Below are positions 23,137-33,179 of a DNA stretch of 40,406 bases, in pieces. This DNA comes from Lingula anatina. Lineage: Eukaryota; Brachiopoda; Lingulata; Lingulida; Lingulidae. Location: the NCBI RefSeq assembly GCF_001039355.2, contig NW_019775874.1:90411-130816 (forward strand). The letters run 5' to 3'. Position numbers and translations under genes: made by a program. The stretch's first letter is position 1, and every line of letters begins with the position of its first letter. The notes below the pieces were generated by a model. It searched no databases. It saw only the letters and a list, made by a program, of their open reading frames with translations, and was not told the origin of the DNA.

Positions 23137-26100
23137 TTCGCTAACTTAACAGCGGCATCCATGATGGGGACGGCGTCTTGATATCTGTTATGGCGTCGAA
23201 GGTACATGGCGACGCTGGATAAAACTGGTATAGGGTCATCTAGGATAGATTTATCAAAACGTTTGCTGGTCAGCATTTTGGTCAGTTCTCTAGCGACGGA
23301 GGAAGCATACAGTGCAAGGGTGTCGTACTCCAAACACCTGCGTTCATTGTGGCAGGTGTAGTGGTCATGTAGGAATGTCGTATTGTAATCAGGGAATAGG
23401 GTGTTCAGTATGGCGATGGCACTGTTTATTCCTGTTACCCAACGGGTCATGTTCTTTCTTATATTGTTAACATGCAGACGTATTAGAATGCTGTGGACAA
23501 TCCAAAGCTTTTCATCATTTTCAGAAGCAGGTTCAACTATGTACAAGTTTATTGGTTTTTTCAAAAGACCGTCCAGGTTGCTCTGGATGTGAGCCTCTGA
23601 AGAGTCGATTGCAGAACCGATTAAATATTGACGAAGATGTGGTGATCTTAATTTGAAAGCACTTTTTAACAGAAATTTCTCCCCGAACTTGGGCGATAGC
23701 AAGCACACAAGATCTATTAGTTCCAGTTGAGCGTTGTTTAATGTCTCTAAACTTGAAGCGAACGGAAATTTTATTCGGTCGATTACGTCAAATTTGTCGT
23801 CCGCCGGATCAGTTAATGCCCAGCTTGGATCTCCTTCCCGCCATTGATTCAGGAACTCGTTGGAAGACCTGTTTGTAGACCTCAAGTTAGCGGCTACCAA
23901 TGAGATGGACATAGCATGGCCGGCTAAAAACTTTGGCCCTACCAACTTATCAATGGCCTCTTGTTCTTTTTCTGGGATATTTTGCAATTTATTGGATGCC
24001 TCATTGTTGCTAAAAATTCTATATCGTATTTTTATAAAGAGAATAGACGACCAGTAAGAAGTCAGTAGACGGCCTAACTCTATTTGTTTGTCCACATCAA
24101 ATGCAGGGAACCAATTTTTGTATCGTGACGTAATGATAACGTGTGAACCGCGTGGAAATGGTGTCTTAGTCTCCCCAAATATGTCTGTCAGAATACGTTT
24201 TTCATCCACTCCATCAAATATGATGAGCACGTTGTCAACGGTGGAAAGATAATCCATTAGTTTTGGTACTATCATATCCATTAAGTACGGTTTGTCGCCT
24301 TCCGGCACCTTGCAACTATCTTCTTCAGTCATCAGGCCAAGTTTTTTCAACCCAATGTCGAAAGCCTAAAACATATTGAAGATATGTTTGTCTATTTAAG
24401 CTGCAACCTTGAATGATCTGACGCCTTCGGGATGTTATTTCATAAGTTTGTTAACACGAGTCAAAGTTGCGCAATATTTCAGGACTTTGAATTTGTTTGA
24501 AATAATTGAAGTTGTAGTATCCGCGTTTGAAAATTTCTCAAAGTCACATTTGCCATGTCTACAAATATGCAAAATAATCATTTTTTCCGAATTCAGACCT
24601 CATGAAGCAATAAAACATCTCAAATGAAAATACCTGATAACCTTTTGAAAATCAAATGCATGGCGGTCTAAGCTAAACTACACGAACCGAACGAGTAATG
24701 ATCCATGAAAAGAGGAAAATTCCCCTTTTTTCGAGAAAAAATATGATTTGGCAAGAATATGCACGGTATTTTACGTTTGACAGAAATATCTACGTTTTGA
24801 CAGTACGAGAAGCTAGTATTACGGCATCTCATCATAACTTACCGTCTTCCTCAATTCAACGTCCAATTTTGATTTCTTGTTGGCAAAAATCCAAATGATG
24901 TCAGTATAATTGTTCCTCATTAGTGATGAATACTTCAAAGCTAACTGGGTTTTTCCACACCCCTCTGGTCCAGAAATAACCTTTGTAAAATAATACCTAA
25001 TTAATGTTTTGATGACCAGCGTGGCTACCAATTTATTCCTACTCTTAATTTTAGCACCGTGCTCGGTAGACAACTCCCGCAACTCTACCGTGGAACATTA
25101 GTTATATCTGGGTCTCAGATGTAGCACCCTTATTCACGAGTAACTTGCGAGACTTTCCGAGACCTTGGGTGCCATGCTGTTTATGGTAGCTAACAATATT
25201 GGACAAGGTGAAACTTGGGTATAGTTAAGGTGGAATTTAATTCTTTATAAATATGCCACTGAAAAACGTAGGCCTATATGTGTTTTTTTTTTCTCATTGA
25301 TTTTGGAAAGGGGACATCTTGAGTTTCAATTTTGTTGTTTCCCTGATATTCATTTTTATCTTTATAAAGATCTAACATACGTGGTGCAGGCCAGACTGAA
25401 ATCCATTCAGATGACCTAGTACATGTATAAATACATTATATACTGTATTTTCTTTTCATAATCGTCAAAATATAAAAACAGCATATAATGTAATCTTTTT
25501 CAGTTTTATACAGAAGAAACATTTACAGAAAAAAACGTTTAATAAATAAAATTGAAAAAGATTACATTATATGATGTTTATACAGTAGGCCTAATATTGG
25601 AATTTCAATCTTACCTAGTCAGATTTTAATTTTTTTTATATGACTGGTTTTCAATCTGACCTGCAACACTGTTCAAAATGAAACCTTACATTCATGCTTT
25701 ATGAGAGAGAGAGAGAGAGTGGGAGAGAGAGCTCTTACCGTTAAAAGCGACTTCCTGGACGTTTTGGTAAATTGGTCTCTGAAATCAAGGTAATTTTTTT
25801 CCATCTCCGCCAAAGTCTCATTTCGGCCAGTGAAGTATATGGTAGGATCGCGTACTGAAAAACCCATAGACCTGTTTTAGTCGTGTCCTATATAATAAAA
25901 ATCAAACAACTTCAACTAAGTACAAACGCCCTTTTCAAATTAAAAATGAACCGAGATTCAATCCGTTATAATTAATTTATTTAGGCAATGCTGTTAGGTT
26001 AAATTTTAATAGCATATACAAAAGTGATAGGCTTATCAAAATATCGAAAACAGATAGTCCTGGCATCGTTTTAAGGTGCCAACAAATATTTTCATCTGTT

Positions 26101-28464
26101 GAGGTGCTTGGAAACCGGTAATCTTAGTTGGGTGTAGATATCTTATGGGTCTATCCCAAAGAACTATACCATTACTTTTCTAATGCATTTGGCTTAACGT
26201 TTCTCTCTCTTTCTCTCTCTCTTTTTCTTTCTTTCTCTCTCTCACACACAAAAACACGCACACTAAAGCGGTAAGTGAAAGAATCACTAAGCTGGAAGAC
26301 GGGCCAATATTGCATCATAGGGTTTTATCGTGTAAGAATTGCATTGTGAATATTTATACAGTAAAACACCCCGTCTTTCCTTTCACAGGTATACAAATCT
26401 CAATATTTATCCTTTAACCTTTCTCCATAATATAGAGTAACATAAAATAATATTAAGTGCAAGTGTATAGCTATCGTATAACTTCCAAAAAAGTCCCATT
26501 TTCCAGTGGAAACATTTAGTCAGAAAAGCTACATGTAAGCAATCGGCTGGATTATTGAACCCAATTTTGACGACAAAATAGTTTTTACTTTGTGTCAATG
26601 TTTGGTAGAAACACACTGATTTTTTTCTTTTTTTATCTTTACCTACTTACTGTTTTGTACTCTTTCAAACTCTCCGTGATATTGCTGGTTAGGTGTACTT
26701 GTGTTGCAGATGGCTGGTAAAAAAGATTGAGTGTTTATTTTTGTACGAGATCAGGAGTCGAGATGCATGAACAGGTTTAAAATGTACAGGTTTCGTTATT
26801 TCTTAAAATCTTCCTCTAGAACTATGCCCAGCGCGCACTTTATCAGAGCCACTTAATTAGCACCAGGATAAGCTGAACAACAATGGGAATATATATACAT
26901 CATAACAAATGAATGCGAAGCATGGACCAGAGACACTAAATGCAGTTGCAATGTGGTGCTATAGACGAACATCTTGATACTTGACAAAGTACACACGACA
27001 AACGAAGAGGTACCCCAACGTTCAGAAACCACCAAGAGACAAAAACAATAAGATAGAGACAAAGTACCTTTATGAGCCACTGCGTTTGGTACTTGATAAT
27101 ACTTGTATGTCATTATGGACCCTACAGCACACAGTAACAGGAACAGGATACAATTCTTAACGTTACACAGGGTCTCATCTTTCTTTTGAACCATCTGGCC
27201 ACTTACTAAAAATAGAAAAGATAATACGATGGTTATACTGACAAACAAATCCATACACCCCCCCCCCCCCTGTAATGTACAAAATAATACTTTGGATACA
27301 CCTACTCCCCATAGGATGATGGCACCATTCGTCTTGGATACTAGCTCGTAGTCTGGGTTAAGGATTGTATTTTTCCTAGCTTTGATACCATCCTTTTACC
27401 AAAGATCGGTAAGTAGCACACAAACACAATTAACGAAGGCAACAAAATCACTGCCAAATTCACTTTCCATAATATCTGGAAATTGCTTGGAAATTCAGAT
27501 TAAAAAAATCCTTGTCGTAATTTCTTTACCTGGCATGGGTCCTCTCTCACCCCCTGTCCCTAGGTCGGTTGATTGGTTACAAGGCAGCATGGGTCCTCTC
27601 TCACCCCTTGCCCCAGGATCAGCTGGTGGGTCACTAGGCAGCCTGGGTCCTCTCTCACCCCCTGCCCCAGCGTCAGCTTGCAGGTTACCAGGCACCATGG
27701 GTCCTCTCTCACCTTCGTCATCTCCCACTTCCTGTAAAGGTCCTCTCTCACCCCCTGTCCCAGGGTTAGCTGGTGGGTTACTAGGCTGTGCTTGCTGCTG
27801 TTTGAGCTCATCCAGTGTTTTGTCGATTTCTTCGACAACATGCGGATAGCTGGCCTTCAAGGACTCCCTGAATGCATCAAAGGCTTTAGGTCCAAGAGTT
27901 GGTATGTCATTAAGGAAATGTGTCATGCGCATAAGCCGTGTTTTTTTTGCCAGTATATTTTCCTGCATATCTTCAGTCATAATGTATTCCTAAAAGCAAA
28001 GAACGATTGGCATTATATATAAAGTTTCCGTTGTTATAAATAAGTTTTGAGAGAAAGGGATACAATTCGCATTGCATATCTCTACAGCAAGAATTTTATT
28101 AATTCATTTTAATATCCATTTTTATTTAATTACCGTGGTTTGTCTTTTATGATTTTTTTAAAATTAACCTTTACTGTTGCAATCTAAATTCACCTGTCTG
28201 TATATATATGATATACAAATAAGAAACTTAGAACTAAAACAACAGCAACAGGTTTATAGATTGTGATTATACAACTATATTGATACATTGACACAGTGCA
28301 CCTTGGTGTTTAAGGGAAAGTGATGAATTTCCAGGAAAATTAAATTGATGATACATAAGAATATACCTGTAACACTTTTTGTACCTTTCTGAATTTCGCA
28401 AACGGATTTGATTGTCACTAAAAGATTTTTTTTTATTTGGAATAAACCGTGTTGTACCATTGTA

Positions 28465-28495
<31 letters not shown>

Positions 28496-28612
28496 TGAAG
28501 GGGGTGAACAGTGGTCTACCTGTATAAGATAATTCATCAAGTACTTAGGATCCACGTTGTCACATAAATACTCTCTAAGTCGTCTGAGAACTTCTTGGTG
28601 TTTCTTCTCCAT
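23137..28612 (-). CDS. Gene 3: CARD / transmembrane / NB-ARC STAND protein, 3' truncated at N
   Basis: Exons on the minus strand: 28520-28612 (ATG), 27530-27989, 27068-27205, 26651-26713, 25739-25854, 24843-24980 and 23138-24365 (cut off), about 745 residues. CARD spans residues 1 to about 92 over two exons (LRRLREYLCDNVDPKYLMNY, then FLNDIPTLGPKAFDAFRESL). Next come a linker with five GERGP motifs (about 95-184), a hydrophobic segment NCILFLLLCAVGSIMTY (about 202-218), a 21-residue exon, RDPTIYFTGR, P-loop GPEGCGKT, Walker B VLIIFDGVD and the winged-helix part. Splice phases are consistent (0, 1, 1, 1, 0, 0). The start is set by the conserved MEKKHQ opening, also seen in the two CARD-only genes. 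By family, CARD recruits a CARD partner once NB-ARC oligomerises. I count about 20 differences in 405 residues from gene 2. The TPR exons are missing after the N. Confidence 0.85.
25482..25590. repeat. Local inverted duplication in gene 3 intron
   Basis: CATATAATGTAATCTTTTTC at 25482 is followed by its own reverse complement at about 25556, flanked by an inverted copy of the AATAAATAAA..TGTTTTTCTGTAA sequence. Gene 2 has only the single, non-inverted form (22241-22295). The extra arm is unique to this copy. Confidence 0.7.
25701..25730. repeat. (GA)n microsatellite beside a splice donor
   Basis: Shorter homologue of the tract at 22401, at the same place relative to the exon in gene 3. Confidence 0.9.
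26651..26713 (-). CDS. Gene 3 63-base linker exon
   Basis: Acceptor TTTTTTACCAG and donor GTAAGT bound exactly 63 open bases, phase 1 to phase 1, coding for AICNTSTPNQQYHGEFERVQ and one more residue. It joins the membrane exon to the NB-ARC-leading exon in frame. Because it is symmetric it can be skipped without a frame change. Confidence 0.6.
27068..27205 (-). CDS. Gene 3 transmembrane exon
   Basis: Acceptor CTATTTTTAG and donor AAAG/GTACTT bound 138 bases, phase 1 to phase 1. The product is KKDETLCNVKN, then about 16 hydrophobic residues (CILFLLLCAVGSIM), then TYKYYQVPNAVAHK. A single helix between CARD and NB-ARC would put the two on opposite sides of a membrane unless the exon is optional. 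If the donor is not used, the frame runs on to 26853. Confidence 0.65.
27535..27780 (-). repeat. Coding minisatellite (GERGP repeats) in gene 3
   Basis: The unit GGGTCCTCTCTCACC (plus strand) recurs with spacings of 54, 54, 54 and 39 bases. It codes for 18-residue units beginning GERGP and rich in Gly, Pro, Asp and Ala, with one 13-residue unit. The frame is kept in all copies. It forms the flexible linker after the CARD. Confidence 0.85.
28463..28495. repeat. (TG)n microsatellite
   Basis: Alternating TG run in the intron just after CARD exon 1 of gene 3. Confidence 0.9.
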
Positions 28613-30475
28613 ATTGTTCTTTAATGCTGATTTAGGGCTGCAACATAGGCTGAAATGAAAATTGATAATATAAATGACACTGGATGAAATCTGTTAGTAA
28701 AAAACTGAATTATCTGATGATATTTTACTTGTATAAAATCTGCATATAAACTTTCTTAGTGCAATGGAAATTGAAGATTTACAGGTACCTTTTGGGAACG
28801 TGGAATACGTCGGAAATCAAAACTCATCCATGTATTATCAATGGTTTTCACGTTTCAGCAGCACTCCGACTCGAACACAATGGGAAAAATGAACATTTGA
28901 TCTCCCATGGTTTTACCCACAATAAACAATAAACGACCTAGAGCAATCACGTACAGGCCCATGGTAAATAGTTTTGTCTAATCTCGCCTAAATTTCAAGG
29001 TAGGGGTAGATATAAGTCGATACACATACTCCTTTTATTCTGAAAGTGTAGGGTAAATCTCAAGCAATTTTATTCACATATTTGACCAAATTCATACTCT
29101 TAACTAAAATCCCAAATTAGAAATTAACCTTTTGGTCCGTTCTACCTATAAAACCCCCGTTCCTTTAGCATTTCGTTCCAGAATTTTTTTTATCCAACCC
29201 TAATTCATAACATAAATTCTGACATTAAAACTAAAAGGGTGAAATTTTAAAAATAGTAAATACAAGAGGTTTCTCTGGCTGCAACTGCTCGTCTGCTACA
29301 TGTACAAGTAACGAGTCCGATCAATTCGGAAGAAAATGATTCGTGCGCAAACTAATACAGTTCATTGTTTATAGGCATGGTATGAGTTTTGGGTAGTGCC
29401 AAGAATTATAGGATTGCTTCAAGCACAAAGGTTCATATAAATGCTAACCATAACCGTCAGGATAGATCCATTATTTAAAATGTTTGGATATCATATCCCT
29501 TTAATTTGGAGAAAATCTTTTTCTCAGATCTTGATTAAAACGGGGACCCATTATAATGAGTCCAAGATCAAACGTTTTGTTCTATCATATAGAATTTATC
29601 ACTAATAGGTGTTAGATGCTTAGCAGCATAAATTCTACGAGTTACCATTATATCAGTAATTTTACATCTTCAGACTTTATCACGGCCTTGTAAACCCTGT
29701 ATTCTTTATCCAACAGCTGTGTTGTTGACAAATATGCGACTTTTGAATTTCTTAAGGTTATTGATACCCTTCATTATCATCCAAATACAGAAAATGAGTT
29801 TTTTCCAGCATATAATTATTTAATTATGCATCTATCTTTGTGCTGATTTACAACAATGTAAAAGCCCTCGAAAATATAAAATATCGGCGTTTATATTTTT
29901 TCGTTGCAATGTATAAGCATAGGCAACCCAAAGCTTTAATCGTCAGTTAAACACCTTTCTATTTTGAGGTGAGATAGCAATCAGTATGGGGCGTCACTTC
30001 ATCCCTGAACTAGATTTTATCACGAAAATTGGCAGATTTGATCAGAAGAGTATAGGCTACAATCCCGTGCCGTCATTTTGGTTTCAATTTTTTGTTATGG
30101 CGTTAGAAGCCCCTAATTACAGATTTTCATTAAACTGAGGCATCATTGTGCTTTATCAACGATAAAATCTTAACAAAGACTTAAAGAAAAATCACTGACA
30201 CGGCTTTTGAAGTACTAAATAGTGTCATTAAATCGGTGATCGTGGATGTTCAGGTAAAAGAGAAATTTGGGAAAACGATTTTAAGTTTTTACCCCAAAAT
30301 ATGTGTAAATGTTAGTTTATTATATACAGCTAGGACCCAGTGCCACCTTCTTCTACTCTCGATACATTGCCAGACACGTACGCCATGTCTTCCTGATCAT
30401 TTCAGAAGAAATTATCCGATACTTTATTTGAGAGTTATTTCATTTTTAAGACCTGCCACTCCGAATTCGGAAAGA
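28613..30475. other. Probable 5' intron of gene 3, nothing recognised
   Basis: Immediately before the ATG a 3' splice site (TTTTCATTTCAG) implies an untranslated upstream exon, so this stretch is probably intron. No ORF or repeat could be supported. Confidence 0.45.
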
Positions 30476-31000
30476 TTAGTAGCTTTGCATAATATGTATA
30501 AATAGAAATTATGATTTCGGGAAATTTTCGAAAGCGTACGTCGTGTCCTAAATGGTTTAGCGATTGTACCCGTCCCCATTTGTATAACATATTTTCACTG
30601 TTTGTTTGACACAATATACAATCGGCAAGGCTATGCTATTAACCCATTATGTTGTATTTGCTGTAGGTCAATAATATTTTATGTAGTGGCTGGTATGTCA
30701 TCTATTTTCGTGCATATTAAAAGTCATATTAAAAGTCATGTTGGGAAAAATTAGTAACTTTGCAGGATATGTAGCCACAGAAAATACTCGTATGACTTTT
30801 GGAAATCTTTAATGCGTACAGTGTATCTCTAATGAATCAATGAATCATCGACCGTAACCCTGCGGTTTGTGTGTTTTTAGTATCATTTTCACTCTCCGCC
30901 TAACATAATAAACAAACAACAATGCTATGGTATTGAGCTACTATGTTGTATTTGATTTCTAGTGATTTTTATGCGATGCTGCCAAGTGCATGGTTAACCT
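30476..31000. repeat. Two tandem copies of repeat R2
   Basis: About 30476-30700 and 30750-31000 share TTAGTARCTTTGCA, CATATTTTCACT-like and ATGTTGTATTTGATGT-like blocks in the same order. A third copy lies at 34310-34505, in the matching 5' intron of the minus-strand CARD-only gene. The repeat was probably carried along when the 5' half of a CARD gene was duplicated. Confidence 0.5.
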
Positions 31001-31049
31001 GCTAGATATGGGGCTTTTTTTTTGTAAGCGATGGCAATCTATACCCTGA

Positions 31050-31400
31050 TCATGCGTTCTACAGGTAAACAACCGCAGAGTGTGAAAATGAAACTAAAAT
31101 TAACCAACCCAAGGGCGGATCCACGATACTTAGAGGGATTATTTCACGGCCTGGTCGAGCTCATGGTTTTCAAATTTCGTTTGAATTTCGTTTGAATTGA
31201 ATATTTGTTATACTGATTGCGATGGTTGTGGTTTGGGCTCCAATCGATAACTACGTCTTCATTTGACCTCCAAATCGAGAGAGCAGTTGAGATTTGAGAT
31301 ATCAAGTGCGCACAAAATCAGACGTCATATTTCCAGGAAAGATTATCAAATCTATAAGGTCTTACAGTGTGCCCTACGGTATGCCCCACCGCCACGCTCA
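31050..31400. repeat. Dispersed repeat R1, second copy
   Basis: GAAAATGAAACTAAAATTA, then CCAAGGGCGGATCCACGATA, TGATTGCGATGGTTGTGG and TTTCCAGGAAAGATTATCAA match the copy at 12820-13690 in the same order, without its internal duplication. Confidence 0.5.
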
Positions 31401-31507
31401 GAAGAGGGATTAACGAGAATTGCGCAAGGGCTATAAACTGTCAACAGGTGTTTGATTCTGCTGTGCAAACTGCTATGTTAAGAACATAAACCATTTAAAA
31501 GTCTTAC

Positions 31508-31570
31508 CTTTAACGCGAATATCTTACTGTATTGGTGCAGACCGTTTTTTCCTCCTCAGTTTTCCAGTGA
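31508..31570 (-). other. Candidate untranslated first exon of gene 3
   Basis: It ends at donor GTTAAAG/GTAAGAC. The sequence AACTGAGGAGGAAAAAACGG upstream of the donor resembles matching exons at 34761-34840 (minus) and 36070-36133 (plus), each lying upstream of a CARD gene in the right orientation. The 5' end is not defined. Confidence 0.4.
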
Positions 31571-31574
31571 GTTT

Positions 31575-32600
31575 TCACACCTAGTTTGTTGTTCATAGGA
31601 TCAAGGAAGTGGATCACAGAACTGTAATGCTGACACCATGTTTCTTTTACTACCTGTGAAATGATTCGTGTCGTAAACCGTCCCGGGGTACAATGTACTA
31701 CATGTATCTAGGTCACTTGTATATATTGTATTTCGTACCTTTATCTGTCTGAATTTACTTTTGTACGAAAATACCAGCCAACAAACACCAGTCAACAAAC
31801 AGTTGGAAAATATTCCTTCAATATAACGTGCAATGGCATAAGTCAACCAGAACATTACTTCTTTTATAGTCAAAACGCCGTAAATAGCTGTTTGTCCTTT
31901 ATTTCCTTCTTGTAGTTTCCCAAAACAGGGATTTTTGTTTAGGATCTTTTGTCACAAGAGGCGATTGTTTCCAGCCAGGGAAAGTGTCTGTTATTTTAAA
32001 GAGAATTTTTCAAAGATGTGATATCAAGTTCTACTACTCTGCTGATTCCCCAGTAGTAAGCAATTTTTAATGTAGGCCTAATTCCAGAAAAAGGTTTAAA
32101 TATGTCCATAGATTGAATACACACTGGATAAATGCACATCAAAAGATCAAACTAGTTTACGCCTGATGTTAATTTTTGCCTTATTTTCTAGGGTTTCATA
32201 TTCCTTGCAGAACAACAATGACACCACCGTAATTTTGAACTTTTGTATTTTTAGTACCGAAGCTATGAGATCATACCAAATAAAAATAAAAAGAGAAATA
32301 ATAAAAACTTACCATAACATATCTGAGTAAAAATCATTATTACGGTCAAGACATGCTACCAATAGAGTTAATAATGTACATCCAAAGTACAGAGCATCTA
32401 AACATATAAAGTTACTGAATGGTTGATAAATACTGATGTCGCATGTCTTTATGGCCGAACATATTAATTTTGAACAATATAAAAACACGTGGGGGATCTT
32501 TGCAAAACGGCAAAGTATTCTCACGCGTGATCACATATACGTAACAGCTAATGAAACAAAGGTAGTACTTAAAATACATATAATCATTCTTTAATCATGC
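31575..32600. other. Intergenic DNA with two hydrophobic open frames
   Basis: Two minus-strand frames end at plausible donors: 31738-31873 (FWLTYAIARY..., GVCWLVFSYKSKF) and 32309-32460 (ALYFGCTLLTLLVACL, donor ATG/GTAAGT). Both could be membrane-segment exons, but neither joins a neighbouring exon in a phase that I could confirm. Confidence 0.25.
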
Positions 32601-32610
32601 AAAATGTTTT

Positions 32611-32616
32611 TTTATT
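32611..32616 (-). terminator. Candidate poly(A) signal for minus-strand CARD-only gene
   Basis: TTTATT on the plus strand reads AATAAA on the minus strand. It is about 140 bases after the 3' exon acceptor at 32757, a reasonable distance for a short terminal exon. Confidence 0.4.
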
Positions 32617-32756
32617 GTATCGTTTATATTATGTAAAAGATTGGTATTGGTTCTTTCCACTGATATACTGAAGGCTGTAAGTCCACAGGTAAGAATAAAA
32701 CCATGCAGCTGTCCCTGTGACCCTGTTCTCTCTTTTGTCCGACTTATTTATTCCCC

Positions 32757-33143
32757 TCTGAAACCAAAGGAAAATTGACAGTTAATTCCTTGTTAATACT
32801 CTGAATCGTTTAGTGGGTTTCCAATTAAATAAAATGTTTTCGACGAAAGTCTGGGGATTTCAATTAAATTGACAGTAGTTATACAAGTGTTTTAACACTT
32901 AAAAAAGTCCAGCGGTGCCATCAATTAGTCTAGGAGTGAGTTTACCAGTGGCTCAACTGAGTAAATGTATAGTTATACGTGTAAAATAATCAAGAATAGA
33001 GAAAAACAAAGCTAGTGCTTAATTTACGTTACAGAATATCATGTTATTACTCACAAATCCATAAAAAAACACACTTTATATGAAATATGAAAGATAATTT
33101 TTTTAATATTTAAAAAATGTATCTTCCTCCATATTTTACCTTC
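32757..33143. other. Intron between exons 2 and 3 of the minus CARD-only gene
   Basis: Bounded by donor GAAG/GTAAAATAT and acceptor TTTCAG. The acceptor side resembles that of the plus gene. No other feature seen. Confidence 0.4.
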
Positions 33144-33179
33144 GTCTTGCACAGGGTCATCTGGTGACTGAACAGGAGA

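Noticed and set aside
27068-27254. Hydrophobic stretch starting MDLFVSITIVLSFLFLVSG as a signal peptide
   Set aside because: That part lies before the acceptor at 27205 and is intron. Only the part from SGQMVQKK onward joins the CARD exon in phase. A separate gene starting there cannot be fully excluded.
27382-27849. Plus-strand ORF of 155 residues, Pro/Leu/Ser-rich
   Set aside because: It is the antisense shadow of the GERGP repeat exon of gene 3, which has CARD homology and correct splice sites on the minus strand.
32309-32524. Hydrophobic ORF as the TM exon of the minus CARD-only gene
   Set aside because: A good donor exists, but no acceptor joins it in the phase-1 frame left by the CARD exon, and the CARD frame already stops.
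32747-32752. AATAAA (minus) as poly(A) signal
   Set aside because: It falls within ten bases of the third-exon acceptor, too close to end a transcript that includes that exon. The site at 32611 fits better.
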